Source: Alopecurus myosuroides | Taxonomy: Eukaryota; Streptophyta; Magnoliopsida; Poales; Poaceae | Length of the DNA: 64,000 bases | NCBI GenBank assembly: GCA_028641055.1 | Contig: CM054058.1 | Span: 499,365,919 to 499,429,918 of the forward strand | Direction: 5' to 3' | Program-made: the position numbers and the translations under genes | The notes under the pieces: generated by a model | The model's input: only the letters and a program-made list of their open reading frames with translations | The model's database searches: none | What the model was told of the DNA's origin: nothing | Shown here: piece after piece, positions 45,597-57,212 of the stretch | Position numbering within the stretch: the stretch's first letter is position 1 | Layout: each line of letters begins with the position of its first letter

Positions 45597-48500
45597 TGTA
45601 ACATCCCAAGTATGAAATCTCCCCCTAGAATGTTTTGTTTCTTGTTTTATTATTGCTTTGCATCATGTCATCATAATTGCCTTTTGTTGCATTTGTTTTG
45701 CATTTGAATTGATTTTGTTTCCATCTGTTTTCTATTTTGAATTCCAAAACAAAATTAAATTATTGTCATACTTGTTATGTTACAATGTGTCAACTAAAAA
45801 CTACAAAACAAACCAACAATTGTTTCCACCAAAATTGTTATCAAAAACTTAATTTGGCTTAACATTCAATTATTTCTTTTTGATACCAAAAATTGCTCAA
45901 AATCATTTGATTTCCAAAACAATAACATCAATCAAAATTATTTTGGAAAACAATGGTTGTTTTAAGGTGTTGTTACAAAACAGAGCAATATAAAATTTAT
46001 TCCAAAATTTTGCTAACTCTAAAACCATTTGTTTATCTCTCTTTATCCAAATCTGCAAAAAAAAAAAGTAAATAACAGAAAATATTAAAAAGAGAGGGGG
46101 GGAAGAGAGCAGCCAGCCCACTTTGGGCCAGCCCAAGTGCCCTAAGGCCCGTACCCCCCCACGACTTGTCTTCTTCCTCCGTACTCTGTACGAACACCAT
46201 CCAGTGCATCCACGTTCGCAGGTTCATGGAGGGAACGGTCGATCCGCACGTCCACCTCCTCCTCTTAAGCTCCTCGAGCTCCCCTCGCTCCTAACCCTAA
46301 TTCTCCCTCCTCCTCTTCCTCCCTCGCGCCGCAGCCTCTTCTCTCCTCCTCTCTCGCTGCTCTCTCTCGTTTCTGTAACCACCACCGAAGCTCCTCCACC
46401 GCCGCCTCTCTCCGGCGAGGCGCCGCCGCCACGGTGCCCGCCCGGCCGCGCTAGGGCCGGGAACGGAACCGTCCCGGCGTCCTCTTCCTCCCCGTGGCCT
46501 CGGTTTCCTCCGAGGTGCACCGAGCCGTCGCCGCCATCCGGTTTTCGTCGCCGGCCGGACCTCACCGTGCGCCTCCATCTCGACAGGAGGTGAGACGCTC
46601 CCCGCCTCCGCTCCTTCCCCGCCTCGCCGTCTCGCACGGGCCCACGGCCACCGGCCGCCCGCATCCGCCCCCGGGCGCCCGCATCCGCCCCGGCCGCACG
46701 AGCCACCGCGGAGGCCCCCGCACGTCCACGGCGGGGCAGCGCTCTCGCTCGCCCCGGCCCCTGTACGCCATCGCTCTTCTGTACCTGTACGTAAGAGATT
46801 CAGAAGTGCAGTTATTTTCAGATCTAGCGTGGTAACGGAACTACAAAACCAAACCTGCTCCTATGTCTAACACAAAACCGAGCATAGCCCAGTGGCTAGC
46901 GCCTTGTGCGCGCGACCCAGGGGGTCTCGGGTTCGACCCCCACCCCCCGCGCATTAGCCACCTTTTTTCAGTTTTATTTTTCAGATCTTCACAGGCCCCT
47001 AAATTGCACACAGGTCCCTGGATATTTTTCTAGGTCCCTGCAGATTTGTTTTAAGTCCCTAGCTGTGAAATAAATGGCAGATTATCAACCAAACTTTAAA
47101 AATGCCTAACTAATTAATTACAACTCCAAATTTAACATTTTTTATATGTTTTCAATACCAAATTTAATTCTCTATCTAATTAAGCCATTTGTTTTCTGTT
47201 TTGACCATTGCAAATAATTTCAAATTTCAAATTCAAACTATTCCTTTCACATTTAATAAAATTCATAACTAATTCAATATTAATCCAAATAACACAAATA
47301 AAATATGTTTTCCATGTCAAATTAAACCACCTAACCAAATATAAATTTTGTTTCATGATTTGAATAATTGAAATTGCCTAAATAATTTAATCCTTGTTTA
47401 ATTCATTTAAATTTGATAAAATCATAACTTGCTCAAATTAAATTATTTTTGAACATGCAAAATATGTTTTCAACCTAGAAAAGTATAAACTTTTCAATTA
47501 TGAATTTTGTTATTTGTTTTGCACAATTTAAATTGGTGAAAACAACAACTATTTTGTGTAATCCCTTTAAGGAACCAAAAATCCCCTAAATTAATAAATA
47601 ACTTTCTAAATTGGTAAACCCTATTTTAAATTGTTTCTATTGTTGTTATTTTGTTGTTTTCCTCATCCATGCATCATACTAATTCACTTTCATCTGTTGA
47701 TTAGTTGGAAAACAAATAATCTAACCCAAAATTCATGGGCTTTTCATATGCAACTCAAAATTGCATATGTGTCCCATTAAATTGTGTTACCATGTCAACT
47801 AGTTTATTTTGATGCACCTATTAACATGACATGCATCATCCCCATGATTGTGCACTATGCCATGATATTGATTGTCTACCCTTTCTGCATTGTCTGTTTG
47901 CTTTTTCTCGGTTAGACGACGACGTTGATACCGACGATCCTTACGACACCCCTTCAGAGGTTTTAGCTCAGTACCAGGCTACTGGGTTTGCAGGCAAGTT
48001 ATCACTCACATGAACCACTGTGTTCCTTTCAACATTGGTTACCGATACTTTTCCGTTGTCTATTTCTGCTGGCCATATGTATCGTTGCTTCTGTTACGAT
48101 CCTATCACATGATACCCTGAAACCATGATATTGCCTCACCTCCAGTCCTATAACCCCGTTGTTTGAGCCCGTGTCTTACTAGCATGCTTAGGGTTGTTTC
48201 TGCTCGAGTCTGTTACCCGTTACTTTCTGTTATCATATTTCTATTATGTTCTATGGGCTCGATGTTTAAACAACAACCTGTTAATGCTTGGGTAATAATA
48301 ATAATTTGATGTTAAGGCACCGGCAGGAGGCCCGTCGTGGTTTTGAGGCCTGCTAGTGTCGACCCTAATTAGGAAAAGGGTCTTGTCTACTGATCCATGA
48401 TGAGCGTGCTCACCGCATCCGGGTGGTGGTATGGAACCCCCCTCGGCTTTGATCTGATCCGCAGTTTGTCCGAAGAGCCACACTTAGTTCGGGTGTTCCA

Positions 48501-49759
48501 TTTGGCTCATACGCATAAATGGGTCGCTCCCATGGTTACTGATGATGATGATGACGCACACATATAGGGCGAGGCCTGTAGTGCCGGGGTGTTGTGTCCT
48601 GCGGGAGTTTTGCACACCTGCGCTGAGTATTCGGCTGCGTGGCTGGGACCTTATAGCTCCGTGGCTCCTAGGACAGGCTGTAGTGATGGTTCGAGTCGTG
48701 TCGAGTCCACCTAAGTTTAGTTGGTGGCTTGAGTGTGTACGGTACTGGAGCACACCCTGCAGGGATGATCTTCTCGAGAAGCCGTGTTGTCCGCGGTTAT
48801 GTGACGACTTGGTGAAAGTACTGGCTAACAAGTACTCAGACAACTTACACCTAACTATTATAACTTGACTAGTAATAGGTTTATTGACACAATAACCTGA
48901 ACCATCATTAATCCAACTGTGTGAGTTATCCTTGGATTGCTTCTTTGGATAAGGGGCGAGATCCAGGATGGGTTTGTTTGGTGGTTAGCTGGTAGTTGGT
49001 TACGATACGCTATCTTATCTTCTTTCTGTTAGCCGGAAGTGGTAGTAACTCTGTAGTTGGTTAGAGCAGCCAGTTGCCGCATCTTTTATATCACCCTTTC
49101 CTTCCGTTGAACCCAAAGCATCTGTGCTTGGTGTTGACGGGTTACACTTTGGTGAACTGTGAGTCTTGCTTGCCAGTACGTTGGTGTACTGACCCCCTTG
49201 GGGCTGTGGTTTACGCAGACGACGATTCCGAGGATCCCCATGGAGGCTACTGCGTGGAGTACGACGACGCTGTTGACGAGTAGGTAGCGGACCCGGGCAG
49301 GATCCGAGACTTCGGGGATGGGCTCCGTTTTCCTTTCATTGCCGGCCTCTTAGGCCTATTTGGTTCTTGTCTGTACTCAGACATGTTGAATGCTTCCGCT
49401 GTTTTGTAATGATGTATTGTTGGGGCAGGTGCCCTCTGAATGATTGTATTTGCTATCTCCGCTCTAATGAGAGCCATTTGCAACTTATTTCAATCTTTTG
49501 TGTCGTAGAGATCTGTTGTGATATCACTTGTTAAACGCCGTTGACGTACCATGTGTGTATGGTTTGAAGTACGTCGACGGAAGTGCCTTTGATCTCTAGT
49601 GGATAGTTTACATCGACGATGGAATAGCAGGGCTTGTGTTGTCGCGCATAAGCGCAGGCCTACCAGGAAGCTGGGACGTGGGAGCAGTTATGCCCCATAA
49701 TCCAAGCATCTGCTATCCAGTTCGTACGGTGAGTATCCCCTAGAAATCAGGGTGCGACA
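45597..49759 (+). repeat. 3' LTR of the Tekay-like element (4,163 bp)
   Basis: Same ends as the 5' LTR (TGTAACATCCC, GGGTGCGACA). Repeats the tRNA-like unit and the acidic exon-like segments. Proline-rich frames in its GC-rich part (46123-46593 and antisense) are composition effects repeated from the 5' LTR. Confidence 0.9.
46876..46968 (+). ncRNA. tRNA-like Pol III unit inside the 3' LTR
   Basis: Identical to 37811-37903: A box 46885-46895, B box 46930-46940, T6 46963-46968. Identity between copies follows from LTR duplication on insertion. Confidence 0.5.
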
Positions 49760-51354
49760 CCCACTGCGCCCCTCCTCCTCGAACAACAACTGCGCATGCA
49801 TGCTGTTCCTCCGTGAGGAATCATCGTCCAGAATCCCTTTTGCCGGCAGACAATTGATAGGTTGGCCGGAGGCTTGGTGGATCTGCAGCACCCCGGAGGC
49901 TGCATCAACTGCTCCCTGTACCGTCCCGATCTGTTCAACGACAACACAAATCGAGATAAGGTAACTGCAATTACCTCGTTGGACGACTTATCTCATCAGC
50001 GACACAACAACATGCTTGTTGATATTATTTTCTATTCTCTTTTCATTTTTGTAGTAAAATCAGTACCCTGTAACTAACTGAGGTTAATTTTTGCCTTCGA
50101 CAGATTGCACTTTGTTCCTATCGATTTGTAATGTTGTCTTCTGTTTTCCATATCACAAATAAGTGATTTAGACGAAGCAAATAGTTCCAGATGAAATTGG
50201 TTTGTACACGAAAGGAAGATGCACACACGTGCTGGAGGCAAGCATAGTCAGTTCCAATATCAAATATATATGCTTCCAACCCATATGAGTTACATTGTGA
50301 TAGCACTAATTATGTTCTTTGAAAATCTATGCTTCCAATATAGATTGGCTATATTGAGACAGAACTATTATTTGCTTGAAATACGGTGCTTCCAGTTCTA
50401 AATTTCTTTGCTTCCAATAAGAATGCTTTATGTTCAGAAAACACTCATCTTTTGCTTTAGAATATCCATGCTTCCTACTTATGCTATATGTTTTTCTTCG
50501 TCTGTGGCATATAACCTTTTTTTTTCATTTCAATATCATTGTAATTTAAATATTGCCCTCATACTACTAGTTATGTTTCAGATTTCTAGCTTACGTTCTG
50601 CTAGTTATGTCGAGATAGGATAAAATTGATGCCTCCAAAATATTATGTGTTTCTCGCCCAAAGTTTACCTTTCTTGCATTTGTTGTTTAAATTGTAAATT
50701 TCATTTTATTTAAATATTAGCCACAAGCTTCCTACATTTCTCATATACGTTGCTCATAATTTAATTAAGTAAACACACAATAAGCACGCCGAAGCCGTGC
50801 TTATTTCATATCTTAACATAATTTTATTTGATTTAAACTTATATGTTCCCAATTAGGTTAGATAAGTTCTGTTGTATATAAAACAATTGCGCACCTAATC
50901 TTTTTTTGGAAAAGCATGTTATTTTGCGTTTCCAAATTTCGATGATTCTGTTTCAAATATGTTCTTATAAGAGACGAAGTTTTGCTTATGAAAATTCATG
51001 CTTTCGATTAGTATCATATATGCTGTGATGGCTACAGAGTTTTGCTTCGGAGAATCCACCTTCCTAAATCTCATATATATTGTGATAGGAACATGATTAT
51101 TATTCACATGTCTCTTATATGCATCCATTTATTTCTACTAGAATATGATTGCAGGTTGTTGATGAGCCCTTGTTCGATGTTGCCGTCACTGCTCGTGGAC
51201 CTTCCTTTGATCTCGTCGACGATCCTTCTCGAAACCATTCTCTCCGCAGCGGTGCCCATGGTCAAGCATGTGTCGTCCGAGCGGACGTGCTTCTATAGTC
51301 TAGAGGACATGCACCGCGTCATCTGGACCTACGACTCATTGTTGTGCATCTAAA
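49760..51354 (+). pseudogene. Two-exon gene-like fragment split from its 5' flank by the Tekay insertion
   Basis: 49765-49960 is GC-rich and ends at a donor (GATAAG|GTAACT). 51155 follows an acceptor (TTGCAG). Across this junction the frame GGLVDLQHPGGCINCSLYRP...NTNRDK joins VVDEPLFDVAVTARGPSFDL in phase and ends at TAG 51298-51300, but upstream it meets a TGA near 49814. A second frame from ATG 49800 is also open across the junction to TAA 51352-51354, but its composition is less protein-like. I recognise no family. A promoter-like stretch ends at 36529, so the 13.2-kb element probably landed in the leader or first exon. Expression and real reading frame are unknown. Confidence 0.35.
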
Positions 51355-51800
51355 AAAAAAATCCGATATCTGTATTAGCAAATACTATTTTCTTTGGTTG
51401 CAAATTCAGTCCTTTTTGTTCGAATCAATGAAGATAGAAATATATGTTTGTTGTGCTGGAAGCAAACGCTATTTTCCTTGGAAGTAATTTCAAGATATAT
51501 TGATGGAAACAAATTTTATCTTGTACTATACTGGAAGCAAGCACACTTGTTTCACTGGAAGCAAATTAATGGTCATTTTCGGGACATCTTTTTCAAATCT
51601 AGAAATAAAAACTAGATGGAAATAATGAGCAGTCTTCTTGGAAGCAAAGTTGTTGTTCAAACCAAGCAAACATTCTCAGTAGAAATAAAAATTTAGTCGC
51701 AGTCAAAATAAATTTGACCACAACAGAAAATAATTTTGTTCATACAGAAGCAATAGTGAGAAATGTTGGAAACACAATTTGATTCGTTCGGAAGCATACT
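50271..51800. repeat. Opposed arrays of TGCTTCCA and TGGAAGCA
   Basis: TGCTTCCA or near variants occur at 50271, 50330, 50387, 50409 and 50469, with weaker forms to about 51040. The reverse complement TGGAAGCA occurs at 51457, 51532, 51556 and 51639 with variants at 51479, 51502, 51768 and 51790. The two arrays point toward each other around the exon-like block at 51155-51354. Spacing is irregular. The arrangement resembles subterminal repeats of a DNA transposon, but I found no terminal inverted repeat. Confidence 0.5.
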
Positions 51801-52129
51801 ATATGGGCGTGGAATTTGACTTGTCTAGAGTTGTTAGTTCACGTAACTAGAGAAGTACACTTGAGAAGTCAAATTAGAATGGACTAAAGTGATTTACAGG
51901 ATTTAGCGCAAGCCAATTAAGAGCACACGTTTTCGGTAGAAAAAAGATACCAGCGCATGTGGTTGGGCCATCAGACGGTGGAGGCAAAACAAATCGTGCG
52001 ACTAGGGACTGGTCCGATCAGAAGCAGATATCGGACGCCGATCGTAGTACTAAAAGAACATCTCAAGGCTAGGCTTATCCCCCCGATTGAGGATCTCGTC
52101 CCTAGATCGATCTAGCTCTCTAGGGTAAG

Positions 52130-52669
52130 ATGGGCAGCGGCGGCGGCCGATTCGACGTTACGGCGCTCGACGACCCAGCGACTGTGCTGGCTGCCGTTCG
52201 TCGCGGCATCGCCCAAGTCTGCAAGGAACAGTTTGCCGCGGAGCTGGAGCATCTCCGGCCCATCCTCGCCTCCGGCTCCGCCTCCGAGTCCACCGCGGCG
52301 CTAGGCGCGACCTCCCTCGTCCTCGCGGAAGCTGCCGCGGTCGTCGCCGAGGCCGACGCCTTCCTCCGCCTCCGGGGTCTCGCGGACGACGAAGAAGCCA
52401 CGCGGTGGCCGAGCCGCCGGGCCATCCTCGAGCCCCAGATCAAGCAGTGCCAGAGGATTCTAGCCTACATGGAGCGCGCCCCGCCGGAGGAAAGGCGGCG
52501 GGTTGGCCCTACTCTGTTTTCGGTCATGACCCTCCTCATTAGGCTCGCCTCCAACTGGTCCCGCAATGTACCGCCGCCGGCCCATCGCGCTCGGCCGGCT
52601 TCAACGTCGGCCGTCGTAGACGGCCTAGCCTCGGGGATTGAGGCCGTGCAAGTCTCAGCGCAAGAATAA
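52130..52669 (+). CDS. Single-exon gene, helical protein of unknown function (179 aa), intact paralogue
   Basis: ATG 52130 (AAGATGG context) to TAA 52667-52669. I do not recognise the family. The protein has a Gly-rich start (GSGGGRFDV), Ala/Leu-rich helices (AAVRRGIAQVCKEQFAAELE at about 21-40, TSLVLAEAAAVVAEADAFLR at 61-80, LFSVMTLLIRLASNW at 129-143) and a conserved C-terminus (RPASTSAVVD, GIEAVQVSAQE). No signal peptide. Codon third positions are strongly GC-rich. A diverged copy lies at 57213-57776, and about 1.4 kb of 3' flank is shared with it, so both arose by segmental duplication. The length, single exon and helix positions recall the gene at 10693, but that link is weak. Confidence 0.7.
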   Translation: MGSGGGRFDVTALDDPATVLAAVRRGIAQVCKEQFAAELEHLRPILASGSASESTAALGATSLVLAEAAAVVAEADAFLRLRGLADDEEATRWPSRRAILEPQIKQCQRILAYMERAPPEERRRVGPTLFSVMTLLIRLASNWSRNVPPPAHRARPASTSAVVDGLASGIEAVQVSAQE

Positions 52670-53899
52670 GATCTTTTTCGGTTTACTGCTAGAAAAAAAA
52701 GATCTTTGTTGTAATCTATAAAATCTATTCGAAGTCCAACGTGTTAAAGACTCAAACCTGCTGCCTGCCATGGACAAGTGAGCAGCTGGTGGTCTAGTAT
52801 GCTGTTGTGAGCCTGAATCGTCTCTCTGAATTGTGCACTTGCTATGTTATCTGTTCATGCACTTTGGCCTTCCATACTTATTGTGCATCTTTGCTTTCAT
52901 GACAGAGATAGGAGCCCATGACTAATGTAGCACGATGTCATATCCCTGCAATCACTTTGCAATTCAAAATTCTCATATCACAACCAAGACACAGATTGCC
53001 ATCTGAAGCAAATTGCATCAGGGTGCACTAAAACAGTCATGTCACACAGTTTACCCACAGACTGATCAAAAGAACTATGACTCTTGCATATGATTAATCA
53101 GGGCTGCATATCTGGATCAGAAAAACAATGGTCGATATAACAAGAGACCTGTAGCAGCATACAAATGTCAAATGCTGACCAGTTCAATAGAATCCTGCTT
53201 TTACGACGAAAAACACTAGACAGGCTAACGGAACAAACAACATTCTCTCAGTACATATATACATACGCATCTTTTCTGTTTACAATGCAGGTGTGACAAT
53301 AATTATATCATGGTATTTGCTGGCCACAGATGATCGTATGTTTTTCCAAGTACTTTTTTTTTTATGTAAGTACATATATATGAGTGTGCAGACCTGGATT
53401 CTGGATCAGCTGATTGGTTGTCTTATTTATGATCTTCTGCCTTGTTGTCTTCTTGTAGAAAATGAGTTCATAGTGTCAATCTTTGAAAGCATTGGAAATG
53501 AACCATCAATTGCCTTGAGCTTCCGTTCGATGAGCTGTAAGTTATCTGCTACATGCATTTCTTACCAAGGATTGTGATAGAAAATCATCTCTTGTAGCAA
53601 ATCACCTCCTGAATCTCCAATCTGTACATGTTAGTTATTAAGTACCTGAGTTTTGGCATTTACTACGGGGCTTTTGAAAATTCCAGGAATTACTGTGTTT
53701 AGTGCCATCTTCTTTCAAGAGAAAAAATTGAGGTGAGAGGTGTTTTTAGTTTTAGTTGTCCTTTTAGTTATTTGCAGCACGTTTTTAATTTATGTAAATA
53801 TGATTGCTAAGAATTGGACATGTATAAATGTATCTTTGATGTGGTTAGTTTCATTGAGATTTGAGAATATTGGTATATCTTCGTTTCTCCAAATTTGTA

Positions 53900-53957
53900 C
53901 TCCCTCCGTACCAAAATACCTCCCAAATAAGTGTATGGTATTTTGGGATGGAGGGAA
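53900..53957. mobile_element. Very short Stowaway-type MITE (58 bp)
   Basis: CTCCCTCCGTACCAAAATACC at the left and GGTATTTTGGGATGGAGGGAA at the right pair as inverted repeats with almost no loop. TA flanks it at 53898-53899 and 53958-53959. The corresponding point in copy B (59239-59240) has one TA and no insert. Confidence 0.85.
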
Positions 53958-54135
53958 TAATAGTTACCAACTGAACATGGATCAAAATATTAAAACTGTG
54001 TCACACAACTGGTCTCTACTGTAGAATCAATTACCGTTTTTTGGAAATTCTGAAAGCAACATGTAAACTCCTCAGTTTGAGTACACTACATAATCTGAGA
54101 TGTATATGTGCTAAGTAGATAAATGACTTTAGAAG

Positions 54136-54880
54136 AAAAGATCCAGTCCAAGCAATACAGGGGGAATTTATGTAGTGCCTTTGCATAAATGTGATTCTTA
54201 AGATTGCTGGTCCAGTTGCTTATGTAGGTAAGTCAAATGTTCGAAATATAAGTGCATTTATAGTCTCTAGAAAGCATGTGATGTATAATATAGTTACCCC
54301 GTTGCAGGTTTGAACAAAATGAAGTTGTAATATACCAAGATGAGAAATACATGTTTTTTAGTAGCTGCTCTCGGTTGGCCAACTATCTATTTGACAGGAT
54401 CTCACATTTTCTCTCCTGGTTTATTAAATATTGTCTTGAATAAATAAGTGATTCATTTCCTTGATCCATATAGTCGCATTTCCGAGTTTGACATTTACTG
54501 TTAGATCCATCTGCGTATGAAATCATTAGACTTTGCAAGAATCTGGAGTTAGCTAATTATCAATGCTGTTTCGATCAGAATTTTGGAAGAAATGAAATGA
54601 CTCCATGAAGAGCATTTATTACAGACTGCCATGGGAGAAATGTCTACTCCTGTGGCCCCAAAGTATCGAACATGGTTATAGGAACTATGGATATTCTGTT
54701 TTGACGAACAACAGCTGGGGCAAAACCCTGCGATGATGCCATCCTTTGGCGTGCTCGTGCGCCCCCCCCCCCCTCCCGCATCGCGTAACTTCTGTTGTCA
54801 CGGATTTCCAACTGTGCATATAAATGGAAAATTCAGGTGGGGGCCTTGTGCCCTCTCCGGTGACTTTTCGAGAAAAAAAT
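54136..54880. other. Spacer, nothing recognised
   Basis: AT-rich DNA with a C12 run at about 54763. No supported gene. Confidence 0.4.
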
Positions 54881-54899
54881 ACCCTACCTGAACTTTTAT

Positions 54900-56830
54900 T
54901 AAAAAGGGGTGAGCTAAGGTGGCTAAGGGTTTTACATGCAAGCAAATTACAGGGAGAGACAGAGGAAACAGAAGAACGCAAAGGCTAATAAATCAGTGTC
55001 CAGACCGAGGTTGAACTGCGCAGTTTGATATCCAGATTTGCAAAGCTTCATTTTTCTCCTTTTTAGCTCTTCTTGACCAAAGTCTGCACAGTTTAAAACA
55101 TTGTTTAACCACCAACTGGACTGGAATTTCATCCACGTCGAAAACCTTTCTATTTCTTGCTAGCCACATTCTCCAAAAGCTACAGAACCCCTGATTCCGT
55201 CAACCTGGAGATGGACGTATGCAATTCAATTTGAGGGCTGCACTCGTTCTGTTTACAAAAGGAGTTGGTCTGACACTCGGATGCGACCTTGCGTTGCAAA
55301 ATCTTCTCCTGGTTAGCTGTGAAAGGCCGATGCTTAACTGCTGACAATGTTCATAAACGGGGATGGCCTTGCAACCCCATCTGCTCTCTTTGCCGCATCC
55401 ATCCTGAGACAGCTGTGCACTTGTTTGGTCAATGCTCTTTCACTATGGACCTATGGCTTCTGGTATTTGATAAATGCGACCTACCTCACTCGCTGATGAC
55501 CTTCTCGGATGGATCGGTACTCTCTTGCTGGCCCGACTCCCTGCAATCCATACCATCATTCAAATCGGTTGGTGGCACACCTGGAAAGATAAAACCGTCT
55601 CTGTTCTAGACGTCTTCCACAAGATCATTGCCGACCTTTCGCTGTGGCAAACCATCGGGCGCCCAAGAGCTAGGGCCTAATTGAGAGACCCAGAGAACCG
55701 GACTTATCTCTTTAACCGGCCTCCTGTCTGACAACCTAAGGTTGTCATTCTTAGATAGCTGTTGTACACACCTGTACCTGTATTGTTCTTCCTTCTTATA
55801 TATCAATGAAAAACTGTGCTGTGGCCTTCTCGTCACATTCTCCAAAAGGCAGCAGTCGCCACAACTGCCTAGGCAAACTTCTTATTATCCGGGCAACTAT
55901 TCAAAGCTTCTCCAAAAAAAAATCTTGAGGCCAAGACTGCCCCTCAGTTGGATCCCTAAAAGGGATAGGATATGCATAGACCTCTGACAATCAAAAGCAA
56001 AGTGTTCTGCAGTTTCTCTAGCATCGCAACCGAAGGGGCATGATCCATCATCTACAATGCTTTGTTAAAATAAGACAAATCTGACCTTGATTTTTCCTCT
56101 GCACAGGATCCAGGCGAACAGTTTTCCCTTTTTCGGAGCAGCGCATTTCCAAATGGCATTGGAAATTGTATCCATGACCCCTCCCTAGTTCATAAACCTG
56201 CATAATCTTTTAACTGAGAATTTTTTCTGAGGTATCCATCTCCATCTTCTAGTGTCTTGTAACATCGCAGTTAGAGGGCATGAATTCAGAAAACTGTACA
56301 AAACCTCCTTTTCATATTCAGCTATGTCCGAAATGATATGATTTAGAGGAACTTTCCACTCCCCGTTAATCCAGCAATCTGCCATCGAAATGTTCTTTCG
56401 GATAGCACGCGAGTACGAAGCTGGGAAGAGTGAGCATAAGGGCCCATTGATTGTCCGTTTGTCTTTCCACAGAGAAGTCCTCCTCCCATTACCAAGATGG
56501 CACACAAGAGGTCCATCTGTAGTTATCAATTAGATCAGTGATCTGCGCCCAAGCTCTAGAGTGCGGTACTGACTTGTCACCTAAATCTGTTCCATTTAAA
56601 TGTGCTAGCTGGACCCATCTTTCACGCCGCCGACCGTGAAAGATGACAGTTTTTCATTCGGCAGGATATGTAGATTCCGAACCATCCAAGGCCTATCTAT
56701 TTGTGCCCGACAAAGAACAGCACCCACATTCAACCCTCCCTTTTTTCCATTAGCAAGAACTTGTTTCAATGAGAAGGGAAATGTTATGATGTCAGGAGCT
56801 GGCCCAACAGAGAACACTGCCTCGTGACTG
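54900..56830 (-). mobile_element. LINE ORF2 remnant (C-terminal part), minus strand
   Basis: Minus-strand frames carry LINE ORF2 features downstream of RT: 56605-56817 (KQVLANGKKGG, NLHILPNEK), 56185-56529 (GNGRRTSLWKD, ADCWINGEWKVP, RRWRWIPQKKFSVKRLCRF), and near the end WRMWLARNRKVF followed by LCRLWSRRAKK (stop near 54955). The last motif is continuous only if the insert 55181-55833 and one copy of the 15-bp duplication are ignored. The frame is interrupted at several places. No catalytic RT domain remains. Confidence 0.6.
55181..55833 (+). mobile_element. 5'-truncated LINE fragment nested in the opposite LINE
   Basis: Flanked by CACATTCTCCAAAAG (55166-55180 and 55834-55848), a 15-bp target duplication typical of target-primed insertion. 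It encodes the LINE C-terminal zinc-binding region (GWPCNPICSLCRIHPETAVH with HLFGQC, around 55370-55440), then after a frameshift near 55500 WWHTWKDKTV. It ends in non-coding sequence with ATATATCAATGAAAAA near 55800. No long poly-A tail is visible. Confidence 0.65.
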
Positions 56831-57179
56831 TTGTTTCTCCATGGTTATGGAAATCAGTTTTATTTATTTTACTTTTGGATGGATGCAATGCCATCCACTG
56901 AGCACAGAGGGATGATCCGATTACTCTTTCCTAGTTATGTGTTTCTATATCATCCTTAGGCACTTTGGCATCCCATAGTCCTGTTTTAAGAGCCTTTATT
57001 ACGTGACGGTTTGCCAGGATAGAACGCCAAGCCAGAATAGCGTGTCTGTACTGTACAGCGCTATCTGAACTAACCGACTCGAAACTGAAACTGCAGGTTT
57101 TATAGCTAACAGCAAATACCCCTAGCAATTACTACTACTAGGAGAAGGACCTTCTCCTATGCGATCAGTAGCAGTTTAT
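56831..57179. other. Spacer between LINE remnant and pseudogene
   Basis: No supported gene. The right end (57120-57212) is the upstream flank of the pseudogene and only weakly resembles 52040-52129. Confidence 0.4.
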
Positions 57180-57212
57180 CTCATCGATCTAGGGTAAATT
57201 GCTCTGTACATC

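Larger units (their letters stand above)
36530..49759 (+). mobile_element. Full-length Tekay-like Ty3/gypsy chromovirus, 13.2 kb, defective
   Basis: Flanked by a perfect CCCAC duplication (36525-36529 and 49760-49764). 5' LTR 36530-40693, primer-binding site, gag, protease, RT, RNase H, integrase, C-terminal chromodomain-like segment, polypurine tract, 3' LTR 45597-49759. Protease-RT-RNase H-integrase order is Ty3/gypsy. The chromodomain-like end and very long LTRs point to the Tekay/Del clade. Coding is interrupted by four frameshifts (near 41900, 42895, 43195, 44665). Confidence 0.85.
52080..54135 (+). repeat. Segmental duplication, copy A
   Basis: Gene at 52130 plus 3' flank. Collinear with about 57180-59415: shared phrases include TGAGCCTGAATCGTCTCTCTG, GGATCAGCTGATTGGTTG and GTCTCTACTGTAGAATCAAT. 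Similarity ends near 54135. Copy A carries a MITE absent from copy B. Confidence 0.75.
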
